NCBI RefSeq assembly: GCF_004331465.1
Contig: NZ_SJKB01000001.1
Coordinates: forward strand, 1,054,001-1,118,000
Source of the DNA: Kribbella pittospori
GTDB lineage: Bacteria; Actinomycetota; Actinomycetes; Propionibacteriales; Kribbellaceae
DNA: 64,000 bases
Reading direction: 5' to 3'
Shown: positions 50,621 to 59,180 of the stretch, piece by piece
Numbering within the stretch: position 1 is the first letter of the stretch
How the letters are laid out: each line of letters begins with the position of its first letter
Made by a program: the position numbers and the translations under genes
The notes under the pieces: generated by a model
Seen by the model: only the letters and a program-made list of their open reading frames with translations
The model's database searches: none
What the model was told of the DNA's origin: nothing

Positions 50621-52413
50621 GTGCGGCAGAAGCCAGCCGGTTGGACCATGGCGATGACGCCGGTGGTCTCGAGACCCTGCGGCAAGGGCTGAAGGTGTCG
50701 CCCGAGCTGGCGAACGGGTGGTGGGTCACCGGGATCCTCGCGCTGACCATGACCGCTGGGCGGATCGTCGTACCGATCGCGGTGCAGCAGACGATCGACA
50801 AGGGTCTGTCCGGTCCGGGCGGAGCGGACCTGTCGTACGTCGCTTGGATGTGCGTGGTCTGTACGCTCGGCATTCTCGTCACCGCTGGAGCGTCGTACCT
50901 GACGACTGTGCGGCTCGCGATCAACTCCGAGCACGGGCTGGCGACGATGCGGATCAAGGCGTTCCGCCATGTGCACGACCTGCCGGTGCTGACCCAGAGC
51001 ACCGAGCGGCGTGGTGCACTGGTCAGCCGGGTCACGTCGGATGTGGACACGGTGTCGCAGTTCCTGCAGTTCGGCGGGTTCATCTTTCTGGTCAGCATCG
51101 GGCAGATGCTGCTCGCGACCGTGGTGATGTTCGTCTACTCCTGGCAGCTCGCGTTGGTGGTGCTGCTGTGCTTCATCCCGCTGTTCGCCAGCCTGAAGTA
51201 CCTGCAGCGGGCGATGTCGAAGGCGTACGGCATCGTCCGGGCGAAGGTCGGAGAGATGCTGTCCGCGGTCGCCGAGCCGGTGGTCGGCGCGCAGGTGGTC
51301 CGCGCGTACGCGATCGAGAAGCGGACGCAGGACCGGATCGACACCTCGATCGAGGACTACCGGCGGCAGGCGACGAAGGCTCAGGCGCTCACGGGTGTGA
51401 CGTTCTCGATCGGTGGCCTGGCGGCGGGTCTGGCCAACGCCGGTGTGCTGTCGGTCGGTGTGCTGCTGGGGGTGGACAAGCAAGCGACGCTGGGGGAGCT
51501 CCTCGCGTTCATGTTCCTGGTCGCGCTGTTCTCCGACCCGGTGCAGATCGCGACGCAGGTGCTGACGGACGCACAGAGTGCGTTCGCCGGGTGGCGGCGG
51601 GTGCTCGGAGTGATCGCGACCCCGGCCGACGTGGTCGACCCAGGGGAGTCGGGGGTGAAGCAGCCGCGCGGGCCGATCACGGTCGAGTTCGCGGACGTGG
51701 ACTTCGCCTATCCGGAGGGCGAGTTGGTACTGCGGGATGTCGGCGTACGGATCGAGCCGCATCGGCGGGTCGCGGTGGTCGGCGAGACCGGGTCGGGGAA
51801 GACGACGTTCGCGAAGCTGCTGACCCGGTTGATGGACCCGACCTCGGGGTCCGTGCTGCTGGACGACGTGGATGCGCGGGAGATCTCGTTCGAGTCGCTG
51901 CGCGAGCGGGTCGTGATGGTGCCGCAGGACGGCTACCTGTTCGACGCGTCGCTGGCCGAGAACGTGCGGTTCGGGCGGCCGGAGGTGACCGACGCGGAGT
52001 TGCTGACGGCGTTCGAGTCGCTCGGCCTGACGGACTGGCTGGAGTCGCTGCCGGACGGCCTGGATTCGCCGGTCGGGCAGCGTGGTGAGTCGCTGTCCGC
52101 GGGTGAGCGTCAGCTGGTCGCGCTGGTGCGGGCGAACATCGCGGACCCCGACCTGCTGGTGCTCGACGAGGCGACCTCAGCGGTCGACCCCGGCACCGAG
52201 GTCCGGGTCAACGCGGCGTTGGAGCGGCTGATGGCCGGGCGTACGTCGGTCACCATCGCGCACCGATTGTCGACCGCGGAGGCGGCCGACGAGGTGCTGG
52301 TCTTCGACAACGGGGAGATCGTGGAGCGCGGCGCGCACGCGGAGCTGGTCGGCGCCGGCGGGGTGTACGAGCGGCTGCACGACAGCTGGATCGCGCAGCG
52401 CAGCGTGGCCTGA
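50617..52413 (+). CDS. Heterodimeric ABC exporter subunit B (TMD-NBD)
   Basis: Half-transporter of 598 aa, coupled to subunit A by GTGA. Six membrane helices (about 35-320) precede an ATPase domain with Walker A GETGSGKTT (near 388), signature LSAGERQLVALVRAN (near 493, deviating from LSGGQ), Walker B LLVLDEATSAVD (near 515) with the catalytic Glu present, and H-loop IAHRLSTAEAAD with His. So B has the working catalytic residues and A the working signature, giving one competent ATP site per dimer as in TM287/288- and BmrCD-type exporters. Substrate: drug or lipid, not predictable. Confidence 0.93.
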   Translation: MSAAEASRLDHGDDAGGLETLRQGLKVSPELANGWWVTGILALTMTAGRIVVPIAVQQTIDKGLSGPGGADLSYVAWMCVVCTLGILVTAGASYLTTVRLAINSEHGLATMRIKAFRHVHDLPVLTQSTERRGALVSRVTSDVDTVSQFLQFGGFIFLVSIGQMLLATVVMFVYSWQLALVVLLCFIPLFASLKYLQRAMSKAYGIVRAKVGEMLSAVAEPVVGAQVVRAYAIEKRTQDRIDTSIEDYRRQATKAQALTGVTFSIGGLAAGLANAGVLSVGVLLGVDKQATLGELLAFMFLVALFSDPVQIATQVLTDAQSAFAGWRRVLGVIATPADVVDPGESGVKQPRGPITVEFADVDFAYPEGELVLRDVGVRIEPHRRVAVVGETGSGKTTFAKLLTRLMDPTSGSVLLDDVDAREISFESLRERVVMVPQDGYLFDASLAENVRFGRPEVTDAELLTAFESLGLTDWLESLPDGLDSPVGQRGESLSAGERQLVALVRANIADPDLLVLDEATSAVDPGTEVRVNAALERLMAGRTSVTIAHRLSTAEAADEVLVFDNGEIVERGAHAELVGAGGVYERLHDSWIAQRSVA

Positions 52414-52434
52414 CCGCTGGACGGAGGGATGGAG

Positions 52435-52460
52435 CCGGGACCCGGGAGGATGGGTCCCGG
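52435..52460 (+). terminator. Bidirectional hairpin between the ABC and HesB-like genes
   Basis: CCGGGACCC (52435-52443) and GGGTCCCGG (52452-52460) make a perfect 9-bp stem with an 8-base loop between convergent genes. Confidence 0.65.
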
Positions 52461-52478
52461 CCGCACCCACGGTCATGC

Positions 52479-52799
52479 TCAGGAAGTCGGGGCCGCACCG
52501 TTCTGCTGGCCGGCGCCCGGCTGCGGCACCAGCAGGAACTCGACACCGCCCTTGTCGTCGACCGCTGCGTCCAGGATCTTGTCGTCCAGGGCGTTCGCGG
52601 CGTTCTGCTCCAGGAACACGCGTGCTCCGGCCTCCTCCACCACCTGGTCACCGGGCCGCGGCGCCTCGGTCGTCGTCACCGCGAGCGCCGGATCCGCGGG
52701 GTTCTCCTGCGAGATCCGCACCCCGGCCCCTTCCGGCGCGCCCTCGACCCCCGTGATGCTCTTGATCACCAGAGTCGCGTTCTCAGTCAGGGTAAGCAC
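52479..52799 (-). CDS. HesB/IscA-fold protein lacking all cysteines
   Basis: A 106-aa protein starting MLTLTENATLVIKSITGV, the conserved first strand-helix of the HesB/IscA family, with internal GAGVRISQEN and PRPGDQVVEEAGARVFLEQNAANALDDKILDA segments typical of the fold. It contains no cysteine at all, so it cannot carry a 2Fe-2S/4Fe-4S cluster as A-type carriers do. Similar HesB-like small proteins occur in actinobacteria without known role. Start: GTG at 52799 with GGAG six bases upstream; an ATG at 52811 would add four residues. Convergent with the ABC exporter genes. Confidence 0.8.
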   Translation of the reverse strand: MLTLTENATLVIKSITGVEGAPEGAGVRISQENPADPALAVTTTEAPRPGDQVVEEAGARVFLEQNAANALDDKILDAAVDDKGGVEFLLVPQPGAGQQNGAAPTS

Positions 52800-52880
52800 A
52801 GCCCACTCCATCCGTTGGTTTCACTGAGCCCGCCCCGTGCCCGATCCCCCATAACCCAAACCCCACCGCTGTCACTCCCC

Positions 52881-53188
52881 ACCTTGAGCACCCACCACCC
52901 ACAAATCCGCGGCGTACGTGGCCGAACCGTGCTCAAAGTCCCGCGCCAACCCACCAACCGCGACCTTGAGCACCCACCAGCCACGATTCCGCGGCGTACG
53001 TGGTCGAGCGGTGCCCAAAGTCCGCGCGCCGATCCACCAACCGCGACCTTGAGCACCCACCAGCCACGATTCCGCGGCGTACGTGGTCGAGCGGTGCCCA
53101 AAGTCCGCGCGCCAACCCACCAACCGCGACCTTGAGCACGCACCAGCCACGATTCCGCGGCGTACGTGGTCGAACTGTGCCCAAAGTC
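52881..53188 (+). repeat. Array of four 83-bp tandem repeats
   Basis: Units start at 52881 (82 bp), 52963 (83), 53046 (83) and 53129 (partial, about 60). Each has a 60-bp core opening ACCTTGAGCAC and closing GTGCYCAAAGT, which are inverted repeats of each other, then a 23-bp linker rich in ACCCACC. Units 2 and 3 differ by very few bases; unit 1 is the most divergent. The region 52800-53194 has no convincing gene; open frames across it are repeat translations. The array ends six bases before the stop of the nuclease-like gene. Confidence 0.9.
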
Positions 53189-53194
53189 GGTGGG

Positions 53195-54247
53195 TTACGC
53201 GGCGTGGGAGGAGGGCGGGGTGGTGGAGTGTGGGGCGCGCCAGGTGGGCGGTTCGCCGGGGCGGGTTTCGCCGCGGTGGAAGGCTGCCCGGAGTCGGGCG
53301 AACAGGTCTGACCTGGGGTCGACCGCATCTTCCCAGCCGAAGTGGACGAGTTCGATACCCCGGTCGCTCAGCCGCTGGTCGCGTCGATGGCTCCGGCGCA
53401 GGAGGCGTCGGCGTTCTGCGGCGCTGGCTGCCTCGTACTTCGCGAGCCCATCAGCTTCTGCCACCGTCCGGTACGTCGGCCACCAGAAGTCGACCCGCTC
53501 GGGCATCCAGACCACACCGTCGAAGAACTGGGCCTGGAGGATGGGTGCGGGCAGCCCCGCGGTGGCGAACGCGGCGCGCACGATCGACTCCAGCGCCGAC
53601 TCCGACCTCGGATCGCCGAAGCCGATCGAGGCGCGCGCCCTCCCGATCCCGGGCCAACGATGCTGACGTTCGACGACGGCTTCGAGCTCGGCTCGCGTCG
53701 TACCGATCGCCAAGGCATGATCGACGCTGACGATCGCCTCCCGAAGCGGCAGTTCCCGGGCGAGGTCGACGACTGTTCTGGCCACGCTCGTGACCGGCAG
53801 GCCCTGGTTTCGCGACAGATCGGCAGTTGTCAGCCCGGCACGTCGTACGACGATGTCCCGGCGGCGCTGGTTACGTTTGGCTACGGGCGGTCTGGTCAGC
53901 CACACGGCTTGCTCTGGCGGGCTGGAACGCCGCGCGGCGTCAACCCAGGTCCGTACGCCGGCCAGTCGCGCCGCGCTGAAGTGGCTGACGACCGAGCCCG
54001 GATACGCGGCCTGAGCACAGATGATCCTCGCGGTCTCCGGGTCGACGGCTGCGTCGAGATAGTGCCCGTGGTGGTGTTGCAGATGGCGGTTCCGGAGCAG
54101 ACGGCGGAGGTCGCCATCGCTGAGCCCGAGCCCCAGCAGCATCGCTCGGCGCTGAGTCGTCAGCCGAGTCGCCCCCAGCCGCTCACGCACCGCGTCCCCG
54201 AGTCGATCCACCGACCCAGCCTGCACCGCCGTACCCCCATGCCGCAC
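53195..54247 (-). CDS. DUF559-type Vsr-like nuclease-domain protein with AbiEi-like N terminus
   Basis: A 350-aa protein with an N-terminal HTH-like region (about 18-60, LTTQRRAMLLGLGLSDGDLRRLLRN, as in AbiEi-type antitoxins), a middle beta region (VVSHFSAARLAGV, TSVARTVVDLARELP), and a C-terminal DUF559/Vsr-like fold: ESALESIVRAAF, RVDFWWPTYRTVAEADG, where Glu, Asp and E-x-D are the PD-(D/E)xK positions. Many actinobacteria carry several such genes; function unknown (defence or mobile DNA suspected). GTG start at 54247 after AGAGG. It is flanked by members of one repeat family, an inverted single copy upstream and four tandem copies downstream. Confidence 0.82.
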   Translation of the reverse strand: MRHGGTAVQAGSVDRLGDAVRERLGATRLTTQRRAMLLGLGLSDGDLRRLLRNRHLQHHHGHYLDAAVDPETARIICAQAAYPGSVVSHFSAARLAGVRTWVDAARRSSPPEQAVWLTRPPVAKRNQRRRDIVVRRAGLTTADLSRNQGLPVTSVARTVVDLARELPLREAIVSVDHALAIGTTRAELEAVVERQHRWPGIGRARASIGFGDPRSESALESIVRAAFATAGLPAPILQAQFFDGVVWMPERVDFWWPTYRTVAEADGLAKYEAASAAERRRLLRRSHRRDQRLSDRGIELVHFGWEDAVDPRSDLFARLRAAFHRGETRPGEPPTWRAPHSTTPPSSHAA

Positions 54248-54279
54248 TCCACCTCTAGCTCGTCTGTGGACAACCACCT

Positions 54280-54340
54280 CACTTTGTGCACGGGGTGGCC
54301 GTATTTCGGGGCGGATTGTGGTTGGTGGGTGCTCAAAGTG
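54280..54340 (-). repeat. Solitary inverted copy of the 60-bp repeat core
   Basis: CACTTTGTGCAC (54280-54291) and GTGCTCAAAGTG (54329-54340) are near-perfect inverted ends (11 of 12). Read on the minus strand the interior follows the same order as the tandem array core (CACCCACCA near one end, then CAATCCGC), so it is a diverged copy in the opposite orientation, just upstream of the nuclease-like gene. Confidence 0.8.
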
Positions 54341-54395
54341 GGGTCGGCGGAAACCCGGGTGCGGAGTGTCGGTGGGGTGGTGTGTGATCGGGGGT

Positions 54396-55262
54396 ATGGC
54401 GATTGTGTTGGGGACACCGGCGATTGATGAGCTGGGCAACGTTGTGCGGGCGCTCCGGGAGTGGCAGGACGATGCGGCTCCGATCCAGCTGCATCCGGGG
54501 GATCTCGGGTGGTTCTGGCGGTTCGGGGTGGAGCGGACGGCAGCGGCCACCAGGACGTGGAGCCGTGACGGCGAGGTCGTCGCGGCCGGGATGCTCGACG
54601 AGCCGGAGCTGATCCGCCTGGCGATCAGGCCGGACCTGCAGCACGACGAGGAGCTCGCCCAGCAGTTGGCCGAGGACGTCTCCGCGCCGGAGCGCGATGT
54701 CCTGATCGAGGGCAAGGTGTACGTCGAGGCTCCGATGGGCTCGCTCGTCCAGGACCTGCTGTTCAAGGACGGGTGGATGACGGACGACCCGTGGGTGCCG
54801 TTGCGTCGCGATCTGAGCGAGCCGGTGCCGGATCCCGGTCTCCGCGTCGACGTGATCGGGGCCGAGGAGGCGCATGAGCGGACGGCCGTGCAGCGGGCGT
54901 CGTTCGACGGATCGACGTTCACCGACGCGCGCTGGCACGCGATGGCCGACGGCGTGCCGTACGCCGACGCGCGCTGCCTGGTGGGGCGCAACGAGATCGG
55001 TGAGTCCGTGGCGGCCGTCACCGTGTGGTCGGCCGGGGAGGGCAGGCCCGGGCTGCTCGAGCCGATGGGCGTGCACCGGCTGCATCGCGGCCGCGGCTAC
55101 GGCCAGGCCATCACGGTTGCGGCGGCGCGAGCCCTGCAGGAGATGGGCTCGTCCAGCGCGATCGTGTGCACGCCCGGCTTCAACGTCGGAGCCGTTGCCA
55201 CCTACAAGGCGGCCGGCTTCGAGCAGTTGCCGGACAAGCGCGACCTGTACCGCAACGACTAG
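54396..55262 (+). CDS. GNAT-family N-acetyltransferase
   Basis: Predicted acetyltransferase of 288 aa. The C-terminal half has the acetyl-CoA motif PMGVHRLHRGRGYGQAITVAAARALQ and motif B SSAIVCTPGFNVGAVATYKAAGF; the N-terminal half (to about 150) has only weak similarity to a second GNAT fold. The ATG at 54396 (MAIVLGTPAIDE) excludes a glycine-rich, out-of-bias lead-in that runs through the repeat copy. Convergent with the dipeptidase; its TAG falls in the first unit of a 17-bp triplication. Confidence 0.85.
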   Translation: MAIVLGTPAIDELGNVVRALREWQDDAAPIQLHPGDLGWFWRFGVERTAAATRTWSRDGEVVAAGMLDEPELIRLAIRPDLQHDEELAQQLAEDVSAPERDVLIEGKVYVEAPMGSLVQDLLFKDGWMTDDPWVPLRRDLSEPVPDPGLRVDVIGAEEAHERTAVQRASFDGSTFTDARWHAMADGVPYADARCLVGRNEIGESVAAVTVWSAGEGRPGLLEPMGVHRLHRGRGYGQAITVAAARALQEMGSSSAIVCTPGFNVGAVATYKAAGFEQLPDKRDLYRND

Positions 55263-55307
55263 GCGGCCGCAACGACTAGGCGGCCACGAGGACTAGGCGG
55301 CCGCGTC
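55257..55307 (+). repeat. Three tandem 17-bp repeats between convergent stops
   Basis: Units at 55257, 55274 and 55291 each begin GACTAGGCGGCC. The + strand GNAT stop (TAG) is in unit 1 and the minus-strand dipeptidase stop (CTA) is in unit 3. The repeat appears to be a recent slippage expansion of the junction. Confidence 0.8.
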
Positions 55308-56405
55308 GTCGGCGGCCCGGAGTACGCGGAGGATGTTGCCCCCGGCAAGTTTTGCCAGCTCGTCGTCGCTCCAGCCACGATCGGCCAGGGCCGTGAACAG
55401 CGCCGGGTACGACGACACGTCCGGGAGCTCGACCGGGAACTCCGGGCACCCGTCGTAGTCGCCGCCGACGCCGATGTGGTCGACTCCGGCCACCTCGCGC
55501 ACATGCTCGACGTGCTCGACCACATCGGCCAGCGTGGCGAGCGGCTTCGGCTTGCCGTAGATCTCCGCCAGCCGCTTCCGGGTGTCCGGTTCGTTCGGGT
55601 CCAGGCCCTGCTTCTCCGCCGCCTCACGAGCGCTGGCGACCCAGTCGACGTACGCCTGGGAGACGAAGTACGGAACGAAGGTGACCATGCAGACGCCGTC
55701 GTTGCGGGCGAGCGTCTCGAGTACGTCGTCCGGTGCGTTCCGCGGTACGTCGCAGACCGCCCGGGACGAGGAGTGACTGAAGATCACCGGTGCGCTGGTC
55801 ACCCGCAGTGCGTGCCGCATGGTGTCCGCGGAGACGTGCGACAGGTCGACCAGCATGCCGATCCGGTTCATCTCCCGGACGACCTCCTCGCCGAAGTCGT
55901 TCAGCCCGCCGAGCACGGGCTCGTCGGTCGCGGAGTCGGCCCAGGACACGTTGTTGTTGTGGGTCAGCGTCATGTACCGGACGCCGAGCTCCCGCATCAC
56001 CCGCAGTACGCCGAGGGACTCGCCGATCGAGTGGCCGCCCTCCATCCCCATCAGTGAGGCGACCCGGCCGGCCTTGATCGCCGCGTCCACGTCGGCGGCG
56101 GTCGACGCCAGCTGCAAGGCGTCGGGGAACCGCTCCACCAGCCGGAGCACGAAGTCGAGCTGCTCGAACGTCCGCCGGACGGAGTGCTCGTCCTGAGGAA
56201 CCCACAGCGACCAGAACTGCGCGCCGACCTGTCCCTCTCGCAGCCGCGGCAGATCCGTGTGCAGCTGCGGCACCGAGCCGCTCAGGTCGTGCGCGTCGAG
56301 GTCGTAGTCGCACAACTCGTGGAACGCGATCGGCAGGTCGTTGTGCCCGTCGATCACCGGCTGCGCCGTCAGGACGTCCCGGACCCTCGCCTCACTCGAT
56401 GTCAT
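55293..56405 (-). CDS. Membrane dipeptidase-like protein, peptidase M19
   Basis: Dizinc dipeptidase of 370 aa without signal peptide. Metal ligands: H-x-D in [13 protein letters not shown], bridging Glu in [12 protein letters not shown], His in [11 protein letters not shown] (and the preceding DLSHVS), and Asp in [16 protein letters not shown]. Family members hydrolyse dipeptides including D-residues, and some beta-lactams. The ATG at 56405 ([12 protein letters not shown]) is the only reasonable start. Divergent from hisI with about 64 bases between. Not known to be linked to his/trp metabolism. Confidence 0.93.
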   Translation of the reverse strand: MTSSEARVRDVLTAQPVIDGHNDLPIAFHELCDYDLDAHDLSGSVPQLHTDLPRLREGQVGAQFWSLWVPQDEHSVRRTFEQLDFVLRLVERFPDALQLASTAADVDAAIKAGRVASLMGMEGGHSIGESLGVLRVMRELGVRYMTLTHNNNVSWADSATDEPVLGGLNDFGEEVVREMNRIGMLVDLSHVSADTMRHALRVTSAPVIFSHSSSRAVCDVPRNAPDDVLETLARNDGVCMVTFVPYFVSQAYVDWVASAREAAEKQGLDPNEPDTRKRLAEIYGKPKPLATLADVVEHVEHVREVAGVDHIGVGGDYDGCPEFPVELPDVSSYPALFTALADRGWSDDELAKLAGGNILRVLRAADDAAA

Positions 56406-56469
56406 CTCGCCATCCTGACAGATTCTGCCCGCGGTCAGGCGGCGGCCGTGCATCGGCGACAATGGGTCG

Positions 56470-56799
56470 GTGAGCATCGACGAGCTGACCTTCGACGCGG
56501 CCGGGCTGATCCCGGCAGTGGTGCAGCAATACGACACGCGCGAGGTCCTGATGGTGGGCTGGATGAACGCCGAGGCGGTACGCCGTACCGCGGAGACCGG
56601 ACGGAGTACGTTCTGGTCCCGCAGCCGGCAGCAGTACTGGGTCAAGGGCGAGACCAGCGGCCATCGCCAGCACGTCAAGCAGATCTTCGTCGACTGCGAC
56701 GCCGACACCCTGCTGGTGCTGGTCGACCAGGAGGGCCCGGCCTGCCACACCGGCACCCGCAGTTGCTTCGAGCACGGCGAGATCGAGGTCAAGCCGTGA
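56470..56799 (+). CDS. hisI: Phosphoribosyl-AMP cyclohydrolase
   Basis: Opens the purine ring of PR-AMP, the third step of histidine biosynthesis. The 109-aa monofunctional enzyme has the [13 protein letters not shown] region, W-S-R-S-R-x-x-x-W-x-K-G ([14 protein letters not shown]), and three metal-binding cysteines in [14 protein letters not shown] and RSCF. GACAAT lies six bases before the GTG, a possible leaderless -10. The stop overlaps the trpE GTG, linking histidine and tryptophan genes as in streptomycetes. Confidence 0.96.
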   Translation: MSIDELTFDAAGLIPAVVQQYDTREVLMVGWMNAEAVRRTAETGRSTFWSRSRQQYWVKGETSGHRQHVKQIFVDCDADTLLVLVDQEGPACHTGTRSCFEHGEIEVKP

Positions 56800-58328
56800 A
56801 CCAGAGCGTCACCGAGACCACGATCGCGAAGGAAGCCGTGAACAGCCCCAGCCTCGAGACCTTCCGGGAGTACGCCAAGGACCGTCGTGTCATCCCGGTG
56901 ACGCGCCGGCTGCTCGCGGACGCCGAGACGCCGATCGGTGTCTACGGCAAGCTCGCGGCCGAGCGCGAAGGCACGTTCCTGCTCGAGTCGGCCGAGAACG
57001 GCGGGGTCTGGTCCCGCTACTCGTTCATCGGTGTCCGCTCCGCCGCGACCCTGACCGAGCGCGACGGCCAGGCCGTCTGGACCGGCAACCCCCCGGTCGG
57101 TCTGCCGGAGACCGGCGACCCGCTGCAGGCCCTGCGCGAGACGCTGGAGATCCTGCACACGCCGCGCCTGCCCGACCTGCCTCCGCTGACCGGCGGCATG
57201 GTCGGCTTCCTCGGGTACGACGCCGTCCGCCGGCTGGAGCGGTTGCCGGACACAACGACCGACGATCTCGGCCTGCCCGAGCTGACCTTCCTGTTCGCCA
57301 CCGACCTGGCCGCGCTCGACCACGAGACCGGCGAGATCTGGCTGATCGCGAACGCGGTCAACTGGGACGACTCCGACGAGCGGGTCGACGAGGCGTACGC
57401 GGACGCGGTCCGCCGCCTCGACGCGATGGAGGCCGACCTGGCCCGGCCGACGCCGTCGTACGTCGTCCGCGCGGACCGTGGCGCGCAGCCGGATCCGCAC
57501 CGGCAGCGGTCCAGCGCCGAGTACCGGGAGGCCGTCGAGCACGCCAAGGAGGAGATCCGGGCCGGCGAGGCGTTCCAGATCGTCGTCTCCCAGCGGTTCG
57601 AGCTGCAGAACACCGCGTCCGCGCTGGACGTCTACCGGGTACTGCGCCGGTCGAACCCGAGCCCGTACATGTACCTGGTCCGCCTGGACGGCTTCGACAT
57701 CGTCGGCTCCAGCCCCGAAGCGCTGGTGAAGGTCACTGAGAACAAGGTGATCCTGCACCCGATCGCCGGCACCCGCCGCCGCGGCGCCACACCGGAGGAG
57801 GACCACGCGCTGGAGGAGGAGTTGCGCGCCGACGCCAAGGAGCGCGCCGAGCACCTGATGCTGGTCGACCTGGGCCGCAACGACGTCGGCAAGGTGTGCG
57901 CTCCGGGCACGGTCGAGGTGGTCGACTTCATGGACGTCCGCCGGTACAGCCACGTGATGCATCTGGAGTCGACGGTCACCGGTCAGCTGGCGGCCGGGCG
58001 GACCGCGTTCGACGCGCTCACCGCCGCGTTCCCGGCCGGAACGTTGTCCGGGGCACCCAAGCCGCGGGCGATGGAGATCATCGACAAGCTCGAGGTGACC
58101 CGGCGCGGCGTGTACGGCGGTGTCGTGGGCTACCTGGACTTCGCCGGTGACGCCGACACCGCGATCGCGATCCGGACCGCGGTCCTGCGCGGCACGACGG
58201 CGTACGTGCAGGCGGGTGCGGGCATCGTCGCCGATTCCGACCCGGCCGCCGAGGACGCGGAGTGCCGGACCAAGGCGGCCGCGGTGCTGAACGCCATCGC
58301 CGTCGCGGGAACTTTCAGTGATGTCTGA
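56796..58328 (+). CDS. trpE: Anthranilate synthase component I
   Basis: Chorismate-using subunit of anthranilate synthase, 510 aa. The N-terminal half carries the Trp-feedback LLES motif ([12 protein letters not shown]); the chorismate-binding half includes [65 protein letters not shown] and the closing [11 protein letters not shown]. trpG is not in the window. Start: GTG at 56796 overlapping the hisI stop; a GTG at 56838 with an AAGGAAG site is a good alternative (start ...[12 protein letters not shown]). No leader peptide with Trp codons was seen. TGATG overlap couples it to the next gene. Confidence 0.95.
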   Translation: MNQSVTETTIAKEAVNSPSLETFREYAKDRRVIPVTRRLLADAETPIGVYGKLAAEREGTFLLESAENGGVWSRYSFIGVRSAATLTERDGQAVWTGNPPVGLPETGDPLQALRETLEILHTPRLPDLPPLTGGMVGFLGYDAVRRLERLPDTTTDDLGLPELTFLFATDLAALDHETGEIWLIANAVNWDDSDERVDEAYADAVRRLDAMEADLARPTPSYVVRADRGAQPDPHRQRSSAEYREAVEHAKEEIRAGEAFQIVVSQRFELQNTASALDVYRVLRRSNPSPYMYLVRLDGFDIVGSSPEALVKVTENKVILHPIAGTRRRGATPEEDHALEEELRADAKERAEHLMLVDLGRNDVGKVCAPGTVEVVDFMDVRRYSHVMHLESTVTGQLAAGRTAFDALTAAFPAGTLSGAPKPRAMEIIDKLEVTRRGVYGGVVGYLDFAGDADTAIAIRTAVLRGTTAYVQAGAGIVADSDPAAEDAECRTKAAAVLNAIAVAGTFSDV

Positions 58329-58858
58329 TGAAGCCGCAGCGACTTGTTGACCTCCTGGCGCTGGTTGGTCTCGTCCTGCTCGGCTTGTCGGCGTACCTGA
58401 CCTGGTCGTCGGCCGATCCGGGCAGCGGCCGGCCGGTCGTGGACTTCAACGGCTACACCGTCACCAAGGCGCCGGTGACATTGGCGCTGGCGTCGCTGGT
58501 CGCGGTCGTTGTCACCAAACTCGCCGGTACGGCGTTACGCCGCGTGCTGGGTGCTCTCGTGCTGCTGCTGGGTGCGGGCGCCATCGGTGTCGCCCTGCAG
58601 GTGCGACCAGGCCCGGACGAGCTGGGCAGGATCCGCCCTGAGCTGAGTCAGGCGCTGACCGACCACGTCTCCGTGACCGGAGGTCCGGCTCCGTGGTTCG
58701 CCTTGGCCGGGGGAGTGGCGCTGGTCGCGGCGGGCCTGATCACCTTGCTGACAGCGCATCGCTGGCGGCGCGCGACCGCTCGCTACGAGCGTGATCCGGC
58801 CGCCACACCGGCCGATCAGTGGAAGGCGATCGACGCAGGGGAGGACCCGACTCTCTGA
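58328..58858 (+). CDS. Trp-operon-associated membrane protein (TIGR02234-like)
   Basis: A 176-aa membrane protein with four predicted helices (about 8-28, 48-68, 74-92, 122-145). Small membrane proteins of this kind lie between trpE and trpC in many actinobacteria (Trp_oprn_chp family) with no assigned role; transport or feedback of aromatic compounds has been suggested only by context. The ATG is on the last base of the trpE stop. A short cytosolic acidic tail ends the protein. Confidence 0.85.
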   Translation: MKPQRLVDLLALVGLVLLGLSAYLTWSSADPGSGRPVVDFNGYTVTKAPVTLALASLVAVVVTKLAGTALRRVLGALVLLLGAGAIGVALQVRPGPDELGRIRPELSQALTDHVSVTGGPAPWFALAGGVALVAAGLITLLTAHRWRRATARYERDPAATPADQWKAIDAGEDPTL

Positions 58859-58914
58859 GCTCGGGGGGCTACCGCCACAATAGGACGGGACGACGACGAG
58901 GAGTGGCGCCAACC

Positions 58915-59169
58915 ATGGACAATACGACAGCCGATCAAGCGGTGACGCGGGTGAGCGAGGAGGCTCACGACCTGCACGGCAACAGCCCGGCGGCCTGGAC
59001 CGCGGTGGCGATCGTGCTGGTCGCGTTCACGCTAGGGGCCATCGCGATGGTGCTCGGCCCGAACTGGCTGCTGTTCTGGATCTCGGTCGCGATCGCCGTA
59101 CTCGGCGCGCTGACCGGCAAGGTGATGCAACTGCTGGGCTTCGGTGTCCCGGCAGACGGCCACCACTGA
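58915..59169 (+). CDS. HGxxPAAW-motif small membrane protein
   Basis: An 84-aa two-helix membrane protein. The motif HGNSPAAWTAV (about residues 22-32) precedes the first helix (AIVLVAFTLGAIAMVLG), and the second helix is LLFWISVAIAVLGALTG; the tail is short. The family is named for this motif and is found just before trpC across actinobacteria. Function unknown. I start at the ATG 58915 (MDNTTADQAV); the longer open frame back to 58819 overlaps the previous gene with arginine-rich sequence. Confidence 0.88.
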   Translation: MDNTTADQAVTRVSEEAHDLHGNSPAAWTAVAIVLVAFTLGAIAMVLGPNWLLFWISVAIAVLGALTGKVMQLLGFGVPADGHH

Positions 59170-59180
59170 GGAGTTGACCG

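Noticed and set aside
52812..53180. Small open frames across the repeat region
   Set aside because: They are translations of the 83-bp repeats in several frames with no start signals or conservation pattern.
52881..53188. CRISPR array
   Set aside because: Period is constant, but linkers are also repeated, so there are no unique spacers, and no cas genes are present.
54280..54340. Intrinsic terminator of the nuclease-like gene
   Set aside because: It lies upstream of that gene's start, and its similarity to the tandem array shows it is a repeat family member rather than a terminator, although it could fold as a hairpin.
56406..57962. Long N-terminal extension of the dipeptidase on the minus strand
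   Set aside because: The extension is antisense to hisI and trpE and lacks motifs; the M19 domain starts at 56405.
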